Shown in pieces: positions 34,673-44,024 of a DNA stretch of 64,000 nt. Both the position numbers and the translations under genes were made by a program. The stretch lies in the NCBI GenBank assembly GCA_951801245.1, contig CATOMC010000012.1, positions 1 through 64,000 on the forward strand, in the 5' to 3' direction. Origin of the DNA: an uncultured Lachnospiraceae bacterium. Its GTDB lineage: Bacteria > Bacillota_A > Clostridia > Lachnospirales > Lachnospiraceae. The notes beneath the pieces were generated by a model. The model was not told the origin of the DNA. It was given only the letters and a program-made list of their open reading frames with translations, and ran no database searches. Numbering within the stretch: the first letter of the stretch is position 1; every line of letters begins with the position of its first letter.

Positions 34673-36134
34673 AACGAAATTGCGAAAAGTGAAATTCTTT
34701 AGAAGTCTGAAAATACGAATCTTTTTGATCATGCTTATCGTGGGGCTTATCCCGTGCTTTGTCATGCGGTATGCAATCTTGCAAAACTATGAGCAGCGTG
34801 CGGTCAATGTCAGAACCTCTGACATTACTACGCAGCTTAGGATTTTGGCCAATCACCTGATTACTTATACGTATCTGCAGGATACCTCTTCGGAGGTCAT
34901 CAATGCGGAACTGGATCAGCTTTCCAATCTGTATGACGGGCGGGTCCTTATTATCAACAGCGACCTGAAAATCGTCAAGGATACCTATGCGATCAGTGAA
35001 GGAAGGACCATTATTTCCGAGGAGGTCATCCGCTGCCTGAAAGGAGAAAGCACCAGTAAATATGACCGGGAGAACGGTTATATCGAAATGACGATTCCCA
35101 TTACGGAGACTTTACAGATGCCGGTTGACAAGGCGATGGGGGAGAAGGTTGACGTGGTACGTGGCGTCATGCTGGTGAGCGCTTCTAATGACAGCATCAT
35201 AGCTACCATGGACAGCTTAAACCGTCAGGCGCTGGTGGTGGAGGTCCTTGTGAGTCTTGCGATCATTGTGAGCGTAGCCCTGATATCGAAGCTGCTTTTC
35301 AAGCCTTTTAAGAAGATTATCGTGGCGCTGGATCAGGTGCAGGCGGGATATACGAACGATCCTATCTCGGTGCATGACTGTAGAGAGACGGAGCTGATCG
35401 GGGATGCTTTTAACCGGGTGCTGGGGCGGATGAAAATGCTGGATGATTCCAGGCAGGAGTTCGTGTCAAACGTCTCCCATGAGTTGAAGACCCCGATCAC
35501 TTCCATGAAAGTCCTGGCGGATTCACTGATTACGCAGAAGGATGTGCCGCTTGAGGTATATCAGGAGTTTATGACAGATATTGCGGAGGAGATCGAGCGG
35601 GAAGATAAGATCATAAACGATCTGCTGACGTTAGTCAAGATGGACAGGACGGCAACGAATCTGAACATATCCCAGGTAGACATCAATGCGTTGGTGGAAC
35701 TGATCATGAGAAGACTAAGGCCCATTGCCATGAAACGGGATGTGCAGCTAGTCTATGAGAGCATCCGCCCCGTGACGGCGACGGTGGATGAAGTCAAGAT
35801 TACACAGGCAATCTCCAATCTGGTGGAGAATGCTATCAAATATAATAAAGAGCATGGCTTTGTGAAGGTGACATTGGATGCGGATCACCAGTTCTTTACT
35901 CTGAAGGTGGCAGATTCCGGAATTGGGATACCGCAGGACGCGCTGGAGAATATTTATGAACGGTTCTACCGCGTGGACAAATCCCGTTCCAGAGAAATTG
36001 GAGGCACGGGACTGGGGCTTGCCATCACCAAGAGCGCGATTCTCAAGCACAGAGGGACGATTAAGGTGGAAAGTACCGAGGGAGAGGGCACAGATTTTAC
36101 GGTGAGGATTCCGTTGACGTATATTGCAGTTTAG
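34665..36134 (+). CDS. Sensor histidine kinase (WalK/PhoR-like)
   Basis: A kinase of about 489 residues. Helix 1 is near residues 18-38 (IFLIMLIVGLIPCFVM), an extracellular sensor domain follows, helix 2 is near 190-212, then come a HAMP domain, the acceptor H272 (SNVSHELKTPITSM), the N box (ISNLVENAIKYN) and G1/G2 (VADSGIGIPQDAL, GGTGLGLAITKS). No ATG gives a sensible start. TTG at 34665 overlaps the regulator stop and is preferred over the in-frame ATG at 34632 inside the regulator. The start remains uncertain. Confidence 0.9.
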   Translation: MLKTKLRKVKFFRSLKIRIFLIMLIVGLIPCFVMRYAILQNYEQRAVNVRTSDITTQLRILANHLITYTYLQDTSSEVINAELDQLSNLYDGRVLIINSDLKIVKDTYAISEGRTIISEEVIRCLKGESTSKYDRENGYIEMTIPITETLQMPVDKAMGEKVDVVRGVMLVSASNDSIIATMDSLNRQALVVEVLVSLAIIVSVALISKLLFKPFKKIIVALDQVQAGYTNDPISVHDCRETELIGDAFNRVLGRMKMLDDSRQEFVSNVSHELKTPITSMKVLADSLITQKDVPLEVYQEFMTDIAEEIEREDKIINDLLTLVKMDRTATNLNISQVDINALVELIMRRLRPIAMKRDVQLVYESIRPVTATVDEVKITQAISNLVENAIKYNKEHGFVKVTLDADHQFFTLKVADSGIGIPQDALENIYERFYRVDKSRSREIGGTGLGLAITKSAILKHRGTIKVESTEGEGTDFTVRIPLTYIAV

Positions 36135-36178
36135 AGAGGAAAGGTTGAATAAATTCTCTGATGAGCATAGAGGAAAGA

Positions 36179-37120
36179 ATGAGAAAAATAAGAAGCGTGT
36201 TTTCCTGCCTTTTGATTTTGGGTCTGATGCTATTGCTGGCGGCCTGCGGGAGAAGGGAAGGAGAACAGTCGGGAACGGCTTATGAGATATATTATGTAAA
36301 CAATGATGAGACAAAGATCATCAACAGACAATATTGGACGCAGTCCACGGATGCGGAGGTTCTGTTTGAGGAATTGACAGAGCAATTGCAGACCAGATCG
36401 GAGAAAATGGAATATCAGGCTCCGCTGGCCGGGGAGATTTCCATAACCGGACATGTACTTGACAGCGGCCTTCTGACAGTGGACTTTGACGAAGGGTATA
36501 AGAAACTGTGGGGTACCAGAGAGATTCTCATCCGTGCGGCAATGGTGAGGACGCTGGTACAAATTCCCGGCGTGGAACGTATTACCTTTATGGTGGCGGG
36601 CGAGCCGCTTGCGGACAGCAACGGTGTGACGGTGGGTATCATGACTGCGGACACCTTTATCGAGAATGCGGGCAATGAGATCAACGCCTATGAGAAAGTG
36701 AATCTGCGTCTGTATTTTGCCAGCGAGGATGGAACGCTTCTGGTGGAAGAGAACCAGAGAAATGTAGTGTATAACAGTAATATTGCCCTGGAGAAGCTGG
36801 TAGTCGAGAAGCTGATAGAAGGGCCCAAAGCAGCAGGCTCTTATCCGACCATTAATCCGGCCACAAAGATTGTGAGTGTAACGGTGAAGGATGGTATATG
36901 TTATGTAAATCTGGATGAGACTTTCCAGAGTCAACCCTACAATGTGTCCTCCGAGGTGACGGTTTATTCTATCACCAATTCTCTGGTGGAGTTATCTAAC
37001 GTAAATAAGGTACAGATATCCATCAATGGAGAGACGAACATTTCATACCGTGAGAATTTGAGCCTGAATAACGTGTTTGAGAGAAATCTGGATCTGCTCA
37101 CCATACAGCAGGGCGGTTAG
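36179..37120 (+). CDS. GerMN-domain lipoprotein
   Basis: A 313-residue lipoprotein. The signal peptide ends at C23 (LLAACG). Two tandem GerMN domains follow, roughly residues 35-150 and 175-300. Each has the pattern of a strand-rich unit ending in INGET-like motifs, for example LLTVDFDEGYKKL in the first and VCYVNLDETF-like CYVNLDETFQSQ in the second. GerM-type proteins act in sporulation or germination in Bacillus. Linked to a two-component system here, it might also be an accessory envelope protein. The ATG at 36179 has GAGGA upstream; 36161 is a weaker in-frame start. Confidence 0.85.
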   Translation: MRKIRSVFSCLLILGLMLLLAACGRREGEQSGTAYEIYYVNNDETKIINRQYWTQSTDAEVLFEELTEQLQTRSEKMEYQAPLAGEISITGHVLDSGLLTVDFDEGYKKLWGTREILIRAAMVRTLVQIPGVERITFMVAGEPLADSNGVTVGIMTADTFIENAGNEINAYEKVNLRLYFASEDGTLLVEENQRNVVYNSNIALEKLVVEKLIEGPKAAGSYPTINPATKIVSVTVKDGICYVNLDETFQSQPYNVSSEVTVYSITNSLVELSNVNKVQISINGETNISYRENLSLNNVFERNLDLLTIQQGG

Positions 37121-37171
37121 TATGATGTAAACGGCAACACAGCATAGAACAAGATAAGGAGATGATATAAC

Positions 37172-39442
37172 ATGCGCAGACCCTTATGCCTGATCGGACT
37201 GGCATTTGTGGCGGCAATGGTGATAGCCATTCCATGGATTTCCCGCGGCGCACCGGTTTTGGAGCAGTTAGACAAAGAGAGGGTGGCCGCCGCAGGGCGG
37301 GTGGAATGGAAAGAGCACAGGATCATCGGAGGAGAGGAAGTCCTCGTGGTATCTTTGGAACAGGTCATTGTTCTGAAACCAGATCAAATATCAAGTCTGA
37401 CACAGATCATAACAGATTCTGCTATAATCCGGCCAAACCATATCAACAGAGAAACATTACGGCTTGCGGGCACAGAGCAGGTCAATGGGCTTTTGTGCTA
37501 TTTTGAGGACAATGAGGAACCCGAGATGGGAAGCTTCCTTGTGGCAGATGGGAAATTTTATGCCTTTTCCCATGCTTCAAATCCGGGAGAATTCGACAGT
37601 GCCGATTACTACCATATCATGGGGCAGCAGGGCAGGCTGATGGGGAGTGAATGTCTGGCAAAGAGTGAAGACTATGCCCATTTCAGGGAGAAGCTGTATC
37701 GGTTGAGGGAATATCTTTCGCTTCTTCTGCGCGCAAGTTATCCGGAGAAAGAAGCGGATATCATGCGCGCCATGCTTCTGGGGGAGAAGGGGATTTTAAA
37801 CCCGGAGGTCAAAAGTCTTTATCAGCAAAACGGTATTATACATATCCTGGCTATCAGCGGACTTCATCTTTCGATTCTGGGTATGGGATTTTACAAGCTG
37901 CTGCGGAAACTGCATGTCCCTAATGTGATTAACATAATATTGTCAATAGGGCTGATGTACTGCTATGGAACCATGACGGGAATGGGGATATCCATTGTCA
38001 GAGCGCTTGTCATGTTCGGCTTTCATCTGGGAGCAGGGCTTTTTGGCCGTACTTATGATATGCTGACGGCTATGATGGCGGCGGCCCTGTCGATCCTGAT
38101 TCAGCAGCCGCTTTATCTGACCCACAGCGGCTTTCTGTTTTCGTTTGGAGCGATATGCGGGATTGGGGTGTTGTTGCCTGCCGTGGAGGCACACCAGTTT
38201 ATGAAGAATCGTTTCGGAAAGGCGCTTTTTGCGGGCGTAGGCGTGTCCCTTTCGACATTGCCTGTGTATCTTGTGTTTTACAGTGAGTTTCCGCCGTATT
38301 CGGTGCTGCTGAACCTTCTCGTGATTCCGGGGATGGGCCTGATACTTTTAGACGGGCTTGTGGTCATGGCAGCGTCGGCTGTCATAGTGCCCCTTGGAAG
38401 CTGCCTGTCCTGGCCGGGGATTATTTTGCTACGGCTGTATGAGAAGTGCTGCCATCTATGCCTGTCTCTGCCCGGGCATCAGTGGATTACGGGATGTCCC
38501 GGCGCTTTGCAGGTGGCATTGTTTCTGCTTCTCCTGACAGGGGCAGCGCTGTTTCAGGAAAGACTTCGAAAACAGCAGTTCTGGGCGGCAGTTGCGGCGG
38601 CTGTGCTTGTATTGACGGTGCGGCTGCCCCAGGGATTTGAAATTACCATGCTGGATGTGGGACAGGGGGACTGTATCTATCTGGCGGACGGGCAGGATCA
38701 TCATTATCTGATTGACGGCGGCAGTGCGGATAAGAAAGATGTGGATACCTATCAGATCGTCCCCTTTCTGAAATACAGGGGCGTGCGGTATCTGGATGCC
38801 ATTTTTGTCACGCATCCGGACAGCGACCATATAAGCGGTATTCAGGGGATGGTTGAGGCTTATGAGGAGAACGGGATAGGGATCGGCAGTCTGGTTCTGC
38901 CCGATGTGGCACAGGAGAGCAGAAATGATGCATATCATGCATTGGAGATGCTTGCCAAAGAAGCGGGGATTCCTGTTCAGTATATACACGCAGGCCAGAG
39001 AATAGAAAACGGTAATATGATGTTAACTTGTATGCACCCGAAGAAAGATTTTGTCAGTGAGGATGCCAATGCATATTCTACGGTACTATATCTGCGTTAC
39101 GGAGACTTTACGGCGCTTTTTACAGGAGATCTGGAAGGGGAAGGTGAAAGAATAGTGATACGAAGACTGCGGGAGAGCGGCATACGAGATGTCACAATGC
39201 TCAAGGCTGCCCATCATGGATCGAAAAACTCTACCCCGCAGGAATTTGTGGAACTCATCAGACCCCACATGACGCTGCTATCGGCCGGCAGGGATAATGC
39301 GTACGGACATCCTCATGCGCAAACTTTGAATCGGCTTGAAAAAGTCGGATGCCGTATTTACCAGACGCCTGTGAGCGGAGCTTTGACGGTCAGGGTTAAG
39401 AGAGCGGGAGCCTGGGTGGAAGAATATCTGGGAAAGTACTGA
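37172..39442 (+). CDS. comEC: ComEC/Rec2 DNA uptake channel protein
   Basis: A 756-residue competence membrane protein that carries single-stranded DNA into the cell. It has an N-terminal membrane pair and soluble domain (DUF4131-like). The central competence domain follows (MRAMLLGEKGILNPEVKSLY, then IHILAISGLHLSILGMG), with many helices. A C-terminal metallo-beta-lactamase-like nuclease domain is also present (MLDVGQGDCIYL, LIDGGS, THPDSDHISG, AAHHGSKNS). All domains are present and the length is normal. A dCMP deaminase homologue, usually adjacent, is instead at 4.5 kb. Confidence 0.94.
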   Translation: MRRPLCLIGLAFVAAMVIAIPWISRGAPVLEQLDKERVAAAGRVEWKEHRIIGGEEVLVVSLEQVIVLKPDQISSLTQIITDSAIIRPNHINRETLRLAGTEQVNGLLCYFEDNEEPEMGSFLVADGKFYAFSHASNPGEFDSADYYHIMGQQGRLMGSECLAKSEDYAHFREKLYRLREYLSLLLRASYPEKEADIMRAMLLGEKGILNPEVKSLYQQNGIIHILAISGLHLSILGMGFYKLLRKLHVPNVINIILSIGLMYCYGTMTGMGISIVRALVMFGFHLGAGLFGRTYDMLTAMMAAALSILIQQPLYLTHSGFLFSFGAICGIGVLLPAVEAHQFMKNRFGKALFAGVGVSLSTLPVYLVFYSEFPPYSVLLNLLVIPGMGLILLDGLVVMAASAVIVPLGSCLSWPGIILLRLYEKCCHLCLSLPGHQWITGCPGALQVALFLLLLTGAALFQERLRKQQFWAAVAAAVLVLTVRLPQGFEITMLDVGQGDCIYLADGQDHHYLIDGGSADKKDVDTYQIVPFLKYRGVRYLDAIFVTHPDSDHISGIQGMVEAYEENGIGIGSLVLPDVAQESRNDAYHALEMLAKEAGIPVQYIHAGQRIENGNMMLTCMHPKKDFVSEDANAYSTVLYLRYGDFTALFTGDLEGEGERIVIRRLRESGIRDVTMLKAAHHGSKNSTPQEFVELIRPHMTLLSAGRDNAYGHPHAQTLNRLEKVGCRIYQTPVSGALTVRVKRAGAWVEEYLGKY

Positions 39443-39491
39443 CTGCCGCTCTTGTTTTTTTGAGGCGTACCCATTATACTGAAAAGAGATT

Positions 39492-40469
39492 ATGAAAAAG
39501 CTGAATGAAGAGATAAAAACAGGACAACTAAAACAAGTCTATCTGCTTTGCGGCGAGGAGGCTTATCTGCGTACCCAGTACAGAGACCGGTTAAAGACGG
39601 CTCTTTTAGACGGCGGTGACCCTATGAATCTGCATTATTTTGAGGGCAAAGGCATCCAACAGGGAGAGGTCATCGATCTTGCGGAAACGATGCCCTTTCT
39701 GGCCAACCGGCGTGTGCTTGTACTGGAAAACAGCGAATTTTTCAAGCATGGCGGAGAAACGTTGGCAGAGTATCTGGCGGCTCCGGCACAGACTGCCTTT
39801 TTTGTGTTTGTGGAACCTGCGGTGGATAAGCGTAGCAAACTTTACAAAGCAGTCCAGGCGCGCGGCCGCGTGGTCGAGTGCAATATGCCGGATGAGGCCG
39901 TCTTAAAGCGGTGGATTCTGGAATTCCTTAAGCGGGAGCAGAAGAATATCACACAGCGGGATCTGGATTTTTTCCTGGATAAGACAGGGACGAACATGGA
40001 GAACATCCGTGCAGAACTGGAAAAACTCATGTGCTACTGTCTGGGAAGGGATGTGGTCACGGCGCAGGATATCGAGGAGATTTGCACAAGACAGGTGAGC
40101 AGTCAGATTTTTGACATGGTGAGTGCAGTGGCAGAGAAACGTCAGAAGCAGGCCATGGAATTATATTATGATCTGCTCACGCTTAAAGAACCGCCCATGC
40201 GGATTCTGTATTTGATCACCAGGCAGTTCAATATGCTGCTGCAGGTGAAGGAATTAAAGAACAAAGGGTGTGACGTAAACACCATCGGCACCAAAGTGGG
40301 GCTTGCAGGTTTTATTGCCAGAAAGTACGTGGCGCAGTCGGCCAAATTTAAGGAGGCCGATTTGAAGAAGGCACTGACGGACTGCGTGGAGGCGGAGGAG
40401 GCTGTCAAGACCGGCAGGATGAACGATGTCATGAGCGTGGAGCTTTTGATCGTAAAGTACAGTATGTAG
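39492..40469 (+). CDS. holA: DNA polymerase III subunit delta
   Basis: The clamp-loader subunit that opens the sliding clamp. The 325-residue protein starts KLNEEIKTGQLKQVYLLCGEE, typical of HolA, and shows LRTQYRDRLKTALL, ALLETLPFLA-like AETMPFLANRRVLVLEN, and a helical C-terminal collar domain with LIVKYSM at the end. comEC followed by holA is a common gene order in Firmicutes, which supports the call. The ribosome binding site is weak. Confidence 0.93.
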   Translation: MKKLNEEIKTGQLKQVYLLCGEEAYLRTQYRDRLKTALLDGGDPMNLHYFEGKGIQQGEVIDLAETMPFLANRRVLVLENSEFFKHGGETLAEYLAAPAQTAFFVFVEPAVDKRSKLYKAVQARGRVVECNMPDEAVLKRWILEFLKREQKNITQRDLDFFLDKTGTNMENIRAELEKLMCYCLGRDVVTAQDIEEICTRQVSSQIFDMVSAVAEKRQKQAMELYYDLLTLKEPPMRILYLITRQFNMLLQVKELKNKGCDVNTIGTKVGLAGFIARKYVAQSAKFKEADLKKALTDCVEAEEAVKTGRMNDVMSVELLIVKYSM

Positions 40470-40488
40470 ATTGGGGGAGGGCAGAAAA

Positions 40489-41334
40489 ATGGCGGTCACG
40501 GAAAAGAGAAATCCTGATATGATTGAGTTCCGGTTTCCGGAAGGCAAAGATAAGGCATTGACATTTAGTTATGACGATGCGCAGATTTATGACAGAAGAC
40601 TGGTGAGCATTTTTGACCAGCATGGAATGAAAGCGACTTTTCATCTGAACAGCGGAACGCTTGGCGAGGAAGGCTATATCACAAAAGAGGAAGTGAGAGG
40701 ACTTTATGTAAACCATGAAGTGGCTTGTCATGCTGTGACCCATCCTTTCTTTCATGAATTGTCCACGGCACAGACGGTGCAGGAGATTCTGGAGGACAGA
40801 CGGTCACTGGAGGCTTGTACGAACCGGATTGTACGGGGTTTTTCTTATCCGTTCGGGGAATATGATGAGCGTCTGATTGAGACGGCGCGCCATCTGGGGA
40901 TCGTGTATGCGAGAACGGTGGAGGACCGGATGAATTTCAATCTGCCGGGGGAGTTTATGCTGTGGCATCCGACCTGCCATCACAATAAGGTTACGGATGT
41001 GATGATAGAGGATTTCCTGAATCCTCCCATATACCGGAATCTGGCACTTTTCTATATCTGGGGACACAGCTTTGAGTTTGAACGGGAGAATAACTGGGAG
41101 CATATCAAAGGAATCTGTGAGATCCTGCAGGGAAGAAAAGATGTGTGGTATGCCACCAACCTGGAGATTTATGAGTATGTGACGGCCATGCGGTCGCTGG
41201 TGATGTCGGCAGACGGAAAGATTGTGTATAATCCTTCCGCCATACCGGTATATTTTATGACAGGAGACGTATTGGCATGTCTTCCGGCGGGAATGAGCCT
41301 TACGCTTCGTGCCAGGAAGGAAAGGGACGCCTAA
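40489..41334 (+). CDS. Cytosolic polysaccharide deacetylase family protein
   Basis: A 281-residue NodB-homology protein. The first motif is ALTFSYDDAQ (metal-binding D-D), the second is HAVTHPFF (metal-binding histidines), and SYPFGEYDERLIETARHLG follows. No signal peptide is visible, so the substrate is probably an imported or intracellular N-acetylated saccharide. The ATG at 40489 has GGGAGG 8 nt upstream. The stop codon region overlaps the stop of the convergent AraC gene by 4 bp. Its closeness to a GlcNAc-related glycan locus is suggestive only. Confidence 0.85.
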   Translation: MAVTEKRNPDMIEFRFPEGKDKALTFSYDDAQIYDRRLVSIFDQHGMKATFHLNSGTLGEEGYITKEEVRGLYVNHEVACHAVTHPFFHELSTAQTVQEILEDRRSLEACTNRIVRGFSYPFGEYDERLIETARHLGIVYARTVEDRMNFNLPGEFMLWHPTCHHNKVTDVMIEDFLNPPIYRNLALFYIWGHSFEFERENNWEHIKGICEILQGRKDVWYATNLEIYEYVTAMRSLVMSADGKIVYNPSAIPVYFMTGDVLACLPAGMSLTLRARKERDA

Positions 41335-42188
41335 TCCTCGTAGAGGTTCCGGAATTCGGTGGGAGTACAGTCCTTGATTAGTTTAAACATTCTGATAAAC
41401 GCGGAGAGACTTGAAAACCCTGACTGCAGGGCTACTTCGGTGATGGAGAGTTCCGGATCCACTAAGAGTTTTTCCGCGTATTCTATTCTCTTCTTGTTCA
41501 GATATTTATAGAAGGAAGTTCCCGTAAAATTTTTGAACAGTCTTGTAAAATGATATTTACTAAACCCGGCAACCGCGGCGATGTCGTCAAGGCACAGATT
41601 TTCCGTACAGTGATCCTGAATATAGTTGCAGACAGTCATGAATTTTTCCGTGTGTTCTTTCTGCTTATTGGATGCTGCATCGAAGGCGTTTCTCTTGCCG
41701 GTATGTTCGCGGCCTATCAGGACCAGCATTTCGAGCAGTCTGGAGTAGATGGAGGCGCTGATCAGGATGGAGCCGCTGTAATATTCTCTGTAGATTTCAA
41801 GCATCAATTCTTTGAGCCGTTCATGGATGGCGGGAGATGTGGCCGGTGTAAGCAAAAGTGCCTGCGGGATGTTGGATAACATGGATGCAATATCTGCCAC
41901 GCTGTATAGCAGGCTGAAATCTGCCTGCAGGATAAGCCGTTCCCCGTGAATGGTGGAAGGCATGCCGTGAATGACGCCGGAGTTGATAAGCAGAATATCA
42001 CCCTCTTGTAAAGTGAAGCTTTCTTTTTTGGTGGAGACGTCAAAATAGTTTTCGATGGGCATAATGATCTCGATCGGCGTATGCCAGTGATACGGATAGG
42101 CCTCATAATCTGTATTATCATGGAACTTAAACCCCTCAATATCCTTGTAAAGAACAGTTTCTTTGATACCGTTTAGTACTTCGATCAT
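41331..42188 (-). CDS. AraC family regulator with cupin sensor
   Basis: A 285-residue regulator. The N-terminal cupin domain contains YPYHWHTPIEIIMPI and FTLQEGDILLINSGVIHGM (residues about 30-80), a likely sugar-sensing pocket. The C-terminal AraC domain has CLDDIAAVAGFSKYHFTRLF and ITEVALQSGFSSLSAFIRMFK (residues about 195-275). AAGGAG precedes the ATG. It is divergent from the importer operon at 42.6 kb across a 400-bp gap full of repeated elements that it likely binds. Confidence 0.92.
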   Translation of the reverse strand: MIEVLNGIKETVLYKDIEGFKFHDNTDYEAYPYHWHTPIEIIMPIENYFDVSTKKESFTLQEGDILLINSGVIHGMPSTIHGERLILQADFSLLYSVADIASMLSNIPQALLLTPATSPAIHERLKELMLEIYREYYSGSILISASIYSRLLEMLVLIGREHTGKRNAFDAASNKQKEHTEKFMTVCNYIQDHCTENLCLDDIAAVAGFSKYHFTRLFKNFTGTSFYKYLNKKRIEYAEKLLVDPELSITEVALQSGFSSLSAFIRMFKLIKDCTPTEFRNLYED

Positions 42189-42267
42189 ATGTAATGTGCT
42201 CCTTTCTATGATGCGTATAGGACTTTGTGTACAGCAAAGTTAGGACAAAAAGGCTACTGTAATTGTC

Positions 42268-42323
42268 AAAAATTGCTATCAGTGTTTAAAAAAAATTGCT
42301 ATTTAGATTCTAAAAATTGCTTT
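42268..42323. promoter_or_regulatory. Three direct repeats, putative AraC-type operators
   Basis: AAAAATTGCTAT at 42268-42279 and 42291-42302, and AAAAATTGCTTT at 42312-42323. The starts are 23 and 21 bp apart, two helical turns, as expected for AraC-family half-sites. They lie 80-135 bp upstream of the araC-like gene start. Confidence 0.65.
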
Positions 42324-42413
42324 CTTCATATATTCATATTATCACAAAAATACTAAAATAAAACTAAAAAATATACAAAATATCTTATGAAGTTTGTGCT
42401 AAAATAAACAACT

Positions 42414-42552
42414 ATAGCAAAATGTCTATAAAATAAAGATAAAAGATGTGAAAATAGTACAAAGTGATTATGGCAAGAAATGAAATAAGAGCAATTATCA
42501 GAATATATATAGCAATTATTTAAAAGATTCACGTAAAATGCTCTGCTATACT
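42414..42552 (+). promoter_or_regulatory. Inverted operator copies and importer promoter
   Basis: The same element appears in opposite orientation as ATAGCAAAAT (42414-42423), AGAGCAATTATC (42488-42499) and ATAGCAATTATT (42509-42520); the last two are 21 bp apart. The proximal copy ends just before the expected -35 position (42524-42529), which has no consensus. A good -10 TATACT is at 42547-42552. This layout fits activation by the divergent AraC-type regulator. Confidence 0.6.
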
Positions 42553-42588
42553 GTACTTGTATCAAATAATAACAAGGGAGGTTTGTAT

Positions 42589-43944
42589 ATGAAGAAAAAA
42601 GTGTTATCGGTTTTACTTAGCACAGCTATGGCAGCATCCATGTTAGTTGGCTGCGGCGGCAGCGGAAGTGATGCGCCTGCACCGGCTGCGGATAATGGGG
42701 AAAGTAAGGATTCGGCTTCGGCAGAAGCGCCTGCACCGGCTGCGGACAGCGAGGGCGTTGAGGAGATTACCTGGATGTTCTGGGATGACTTAAACGCTAC
42801 GGAGGATCTGATTTCCATAGGCTACAAAGATACTGTGGAAAGATTCAACAAGGATTATGAGGGCAAGTATCATGTCAACGTAGTGACGACCAATCTGGAA
42901 GAATATTATGCGAAACTGAATGCACTGGTGGCAGCAGGAGAGACACCCGACTGCTTTATCGTAAGTCCCGGCCCGAATCTGGATGTCTATGTGGATCCCG
43001 GTGTGGCGGCAGATCTGACAGATTATCTGAAGGCTGACGGCTGGATAGATTCGTTCAACGGCGGCGAGGGTGCTTTCTCACAGCAGACTTATGACGGTAA
43101 GATTTATGCGGTACCGTTAAATATTGCGGCAGCGTGCGTATTCTATAACACGGAAATGTTTGAGGCGGCAGGGATTACCACAATGCCTGCGGACTGGCAG
43201 GGTATGCTGGATGCCTGTGAAAAATTACAGAGCGCCGGTTACACACCGCTCACCATCTCGGCGGGTACTGCATGGTGTCTGTCCATGCTGGCAGGTTACC
43301 TTTGTGATTCCGAAGGGGTAGATCTTGCAGCGATTGACAGCGGCAATGCTTCCTGGCTTGATACCAATGTAGTGAACGCTGCGAACAAACTGATTGAGAT
43401 TTCCAAGTACTTCCAGCCTACGGCTGCCGGTGACACCAACGATGTTGCTACGGCTAACTTCTATAATGAAGAGGCAGCAATGCTGATCCAGGGGTCCTGG
43501 GCAATTGCGCAGATCAACGGTTCTAACCCTGATTTTGAGAGCAAGTGCGGCGTATTCGCTTTCCCTGGTACAGACGGACGAGTGATTGCGAAGTCCGACA
43601 GCCTTGCCATGAGTGCAACCACCGCGCATCCTGACGCAGTCATTGCCTTCATGAAGTACTTTACAGACGACACAGCACAGAAATATACGGCTGAAGTCGG
43701 CGGTAAGATTCCTGTAACAACAGTGGAGTATGATGCTTCTAAGGCTCCTGCACAACTTGCCTATGTAATGGATGTATTTGGCAGTGCAAAATCTACTTTT
43801 GGGTTCTACAACGAGTCCATGGCGACCACAGAAGCCGGTGCGTTCTTCGATGATACGATGGTTTCCATCTATCTTGGTACACCTATAGAGGATGGTCTTG
43901 CATCACTGGAAGATTTCTATAAGAATAATGTCTGGAATAAATAA
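42589..43944 (+). CDS. Sugar-binding lipoprotein of importer A
   Basis: A 452-residue family 1 solute-binding lipoprotein. The signal peptide ends at C22 (MLVGC), and a short glycine/serine/alanine-rich linker with a repeated APAPAAD motif follows. The binding domain shows ITWMFWDDLNATEDL, ETPDCFIVSPG, and MLIQGSWAIAQING. GGGAGG is 7 nt before the ATG at 42589; the longer frame to 42538 overlaps the promoter and is rejected. A terminator-like hairpin lies between it and the permeases, so it is probably made in excess over them. Confidence 0.93.
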   Translation: MKKKVLSVLLSTAMAASMLVGCGGSGSDAPAPAADNGESKDSASAEAPAPAADSEGVEEITWMFWDDLNATEDLISIGYKDTVERFNKDYEGKYHVNVVTTNLEEYYAKLNALVAAGETPDCFIVSPGPNLDVYVDPGVAADLTDYLKADGWIDSFNGGEGAFSQQTYDGKIYAVPLNIAAACVFYNTEMFEAAGITTMPADWQGMLDACEKLQSAGYTPLTISAGTAWCLSMLAGYLCDSEGVDLAAIDSGNASWLDTNVVNAANKLIEISKYFQPTAAGDTNDVATANFYNEEAAMLIQGSWAIAQINGSNPDFESKCGVFAFPGTDGRVIAKSDSLAMSATTAHPDAVIAFMKYFTDDTAQKYTAEVGGKIPVTTVEYDASKAPAQLAYVMDVFGSAKSTFGFYNESMATTEAGAFFDDTMVSIYLGTPIEDGLASLEDFYKNNVWNK

Positions 43945-43972
43945 GAAATAAAAGCACTATGACACTTTACAC

Positions 43973-44004
43973 GCAGGATTGGAGAAATCCAATCCTGCAT
44001 TTTT
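43973..44004 (+). terminator. Attenuating hairpin between binding protein and permeases
   Basis: A perfect 11-bp stem (GCAGGATTGGA at 43973-43983 with TCCAATCCTGC at 43988-43998) has a GAAA tetraloop and is followed by ATTTTTC. It lies after the binding-protein gene and 20 bp before the permease start. It would end part of the transcripts or protect the upstream mRNA. Confidence 0.8.
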
Positions 44005-44024
44005 CTAAGATTTCGGAGGTGTGT

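Noticed and set aside
33080..41334. A new competence or defence system around comEA-comEC
   Set aside because: The genes are ordinary family members; only their arrangement is unusual, and that is reported separately.
43959..44024. Longer N-terminus for importer A permease 1
   Set aside because: The extension runs through the terminator-like hairpin, and a good ribosome binding site precedes the later ATG.
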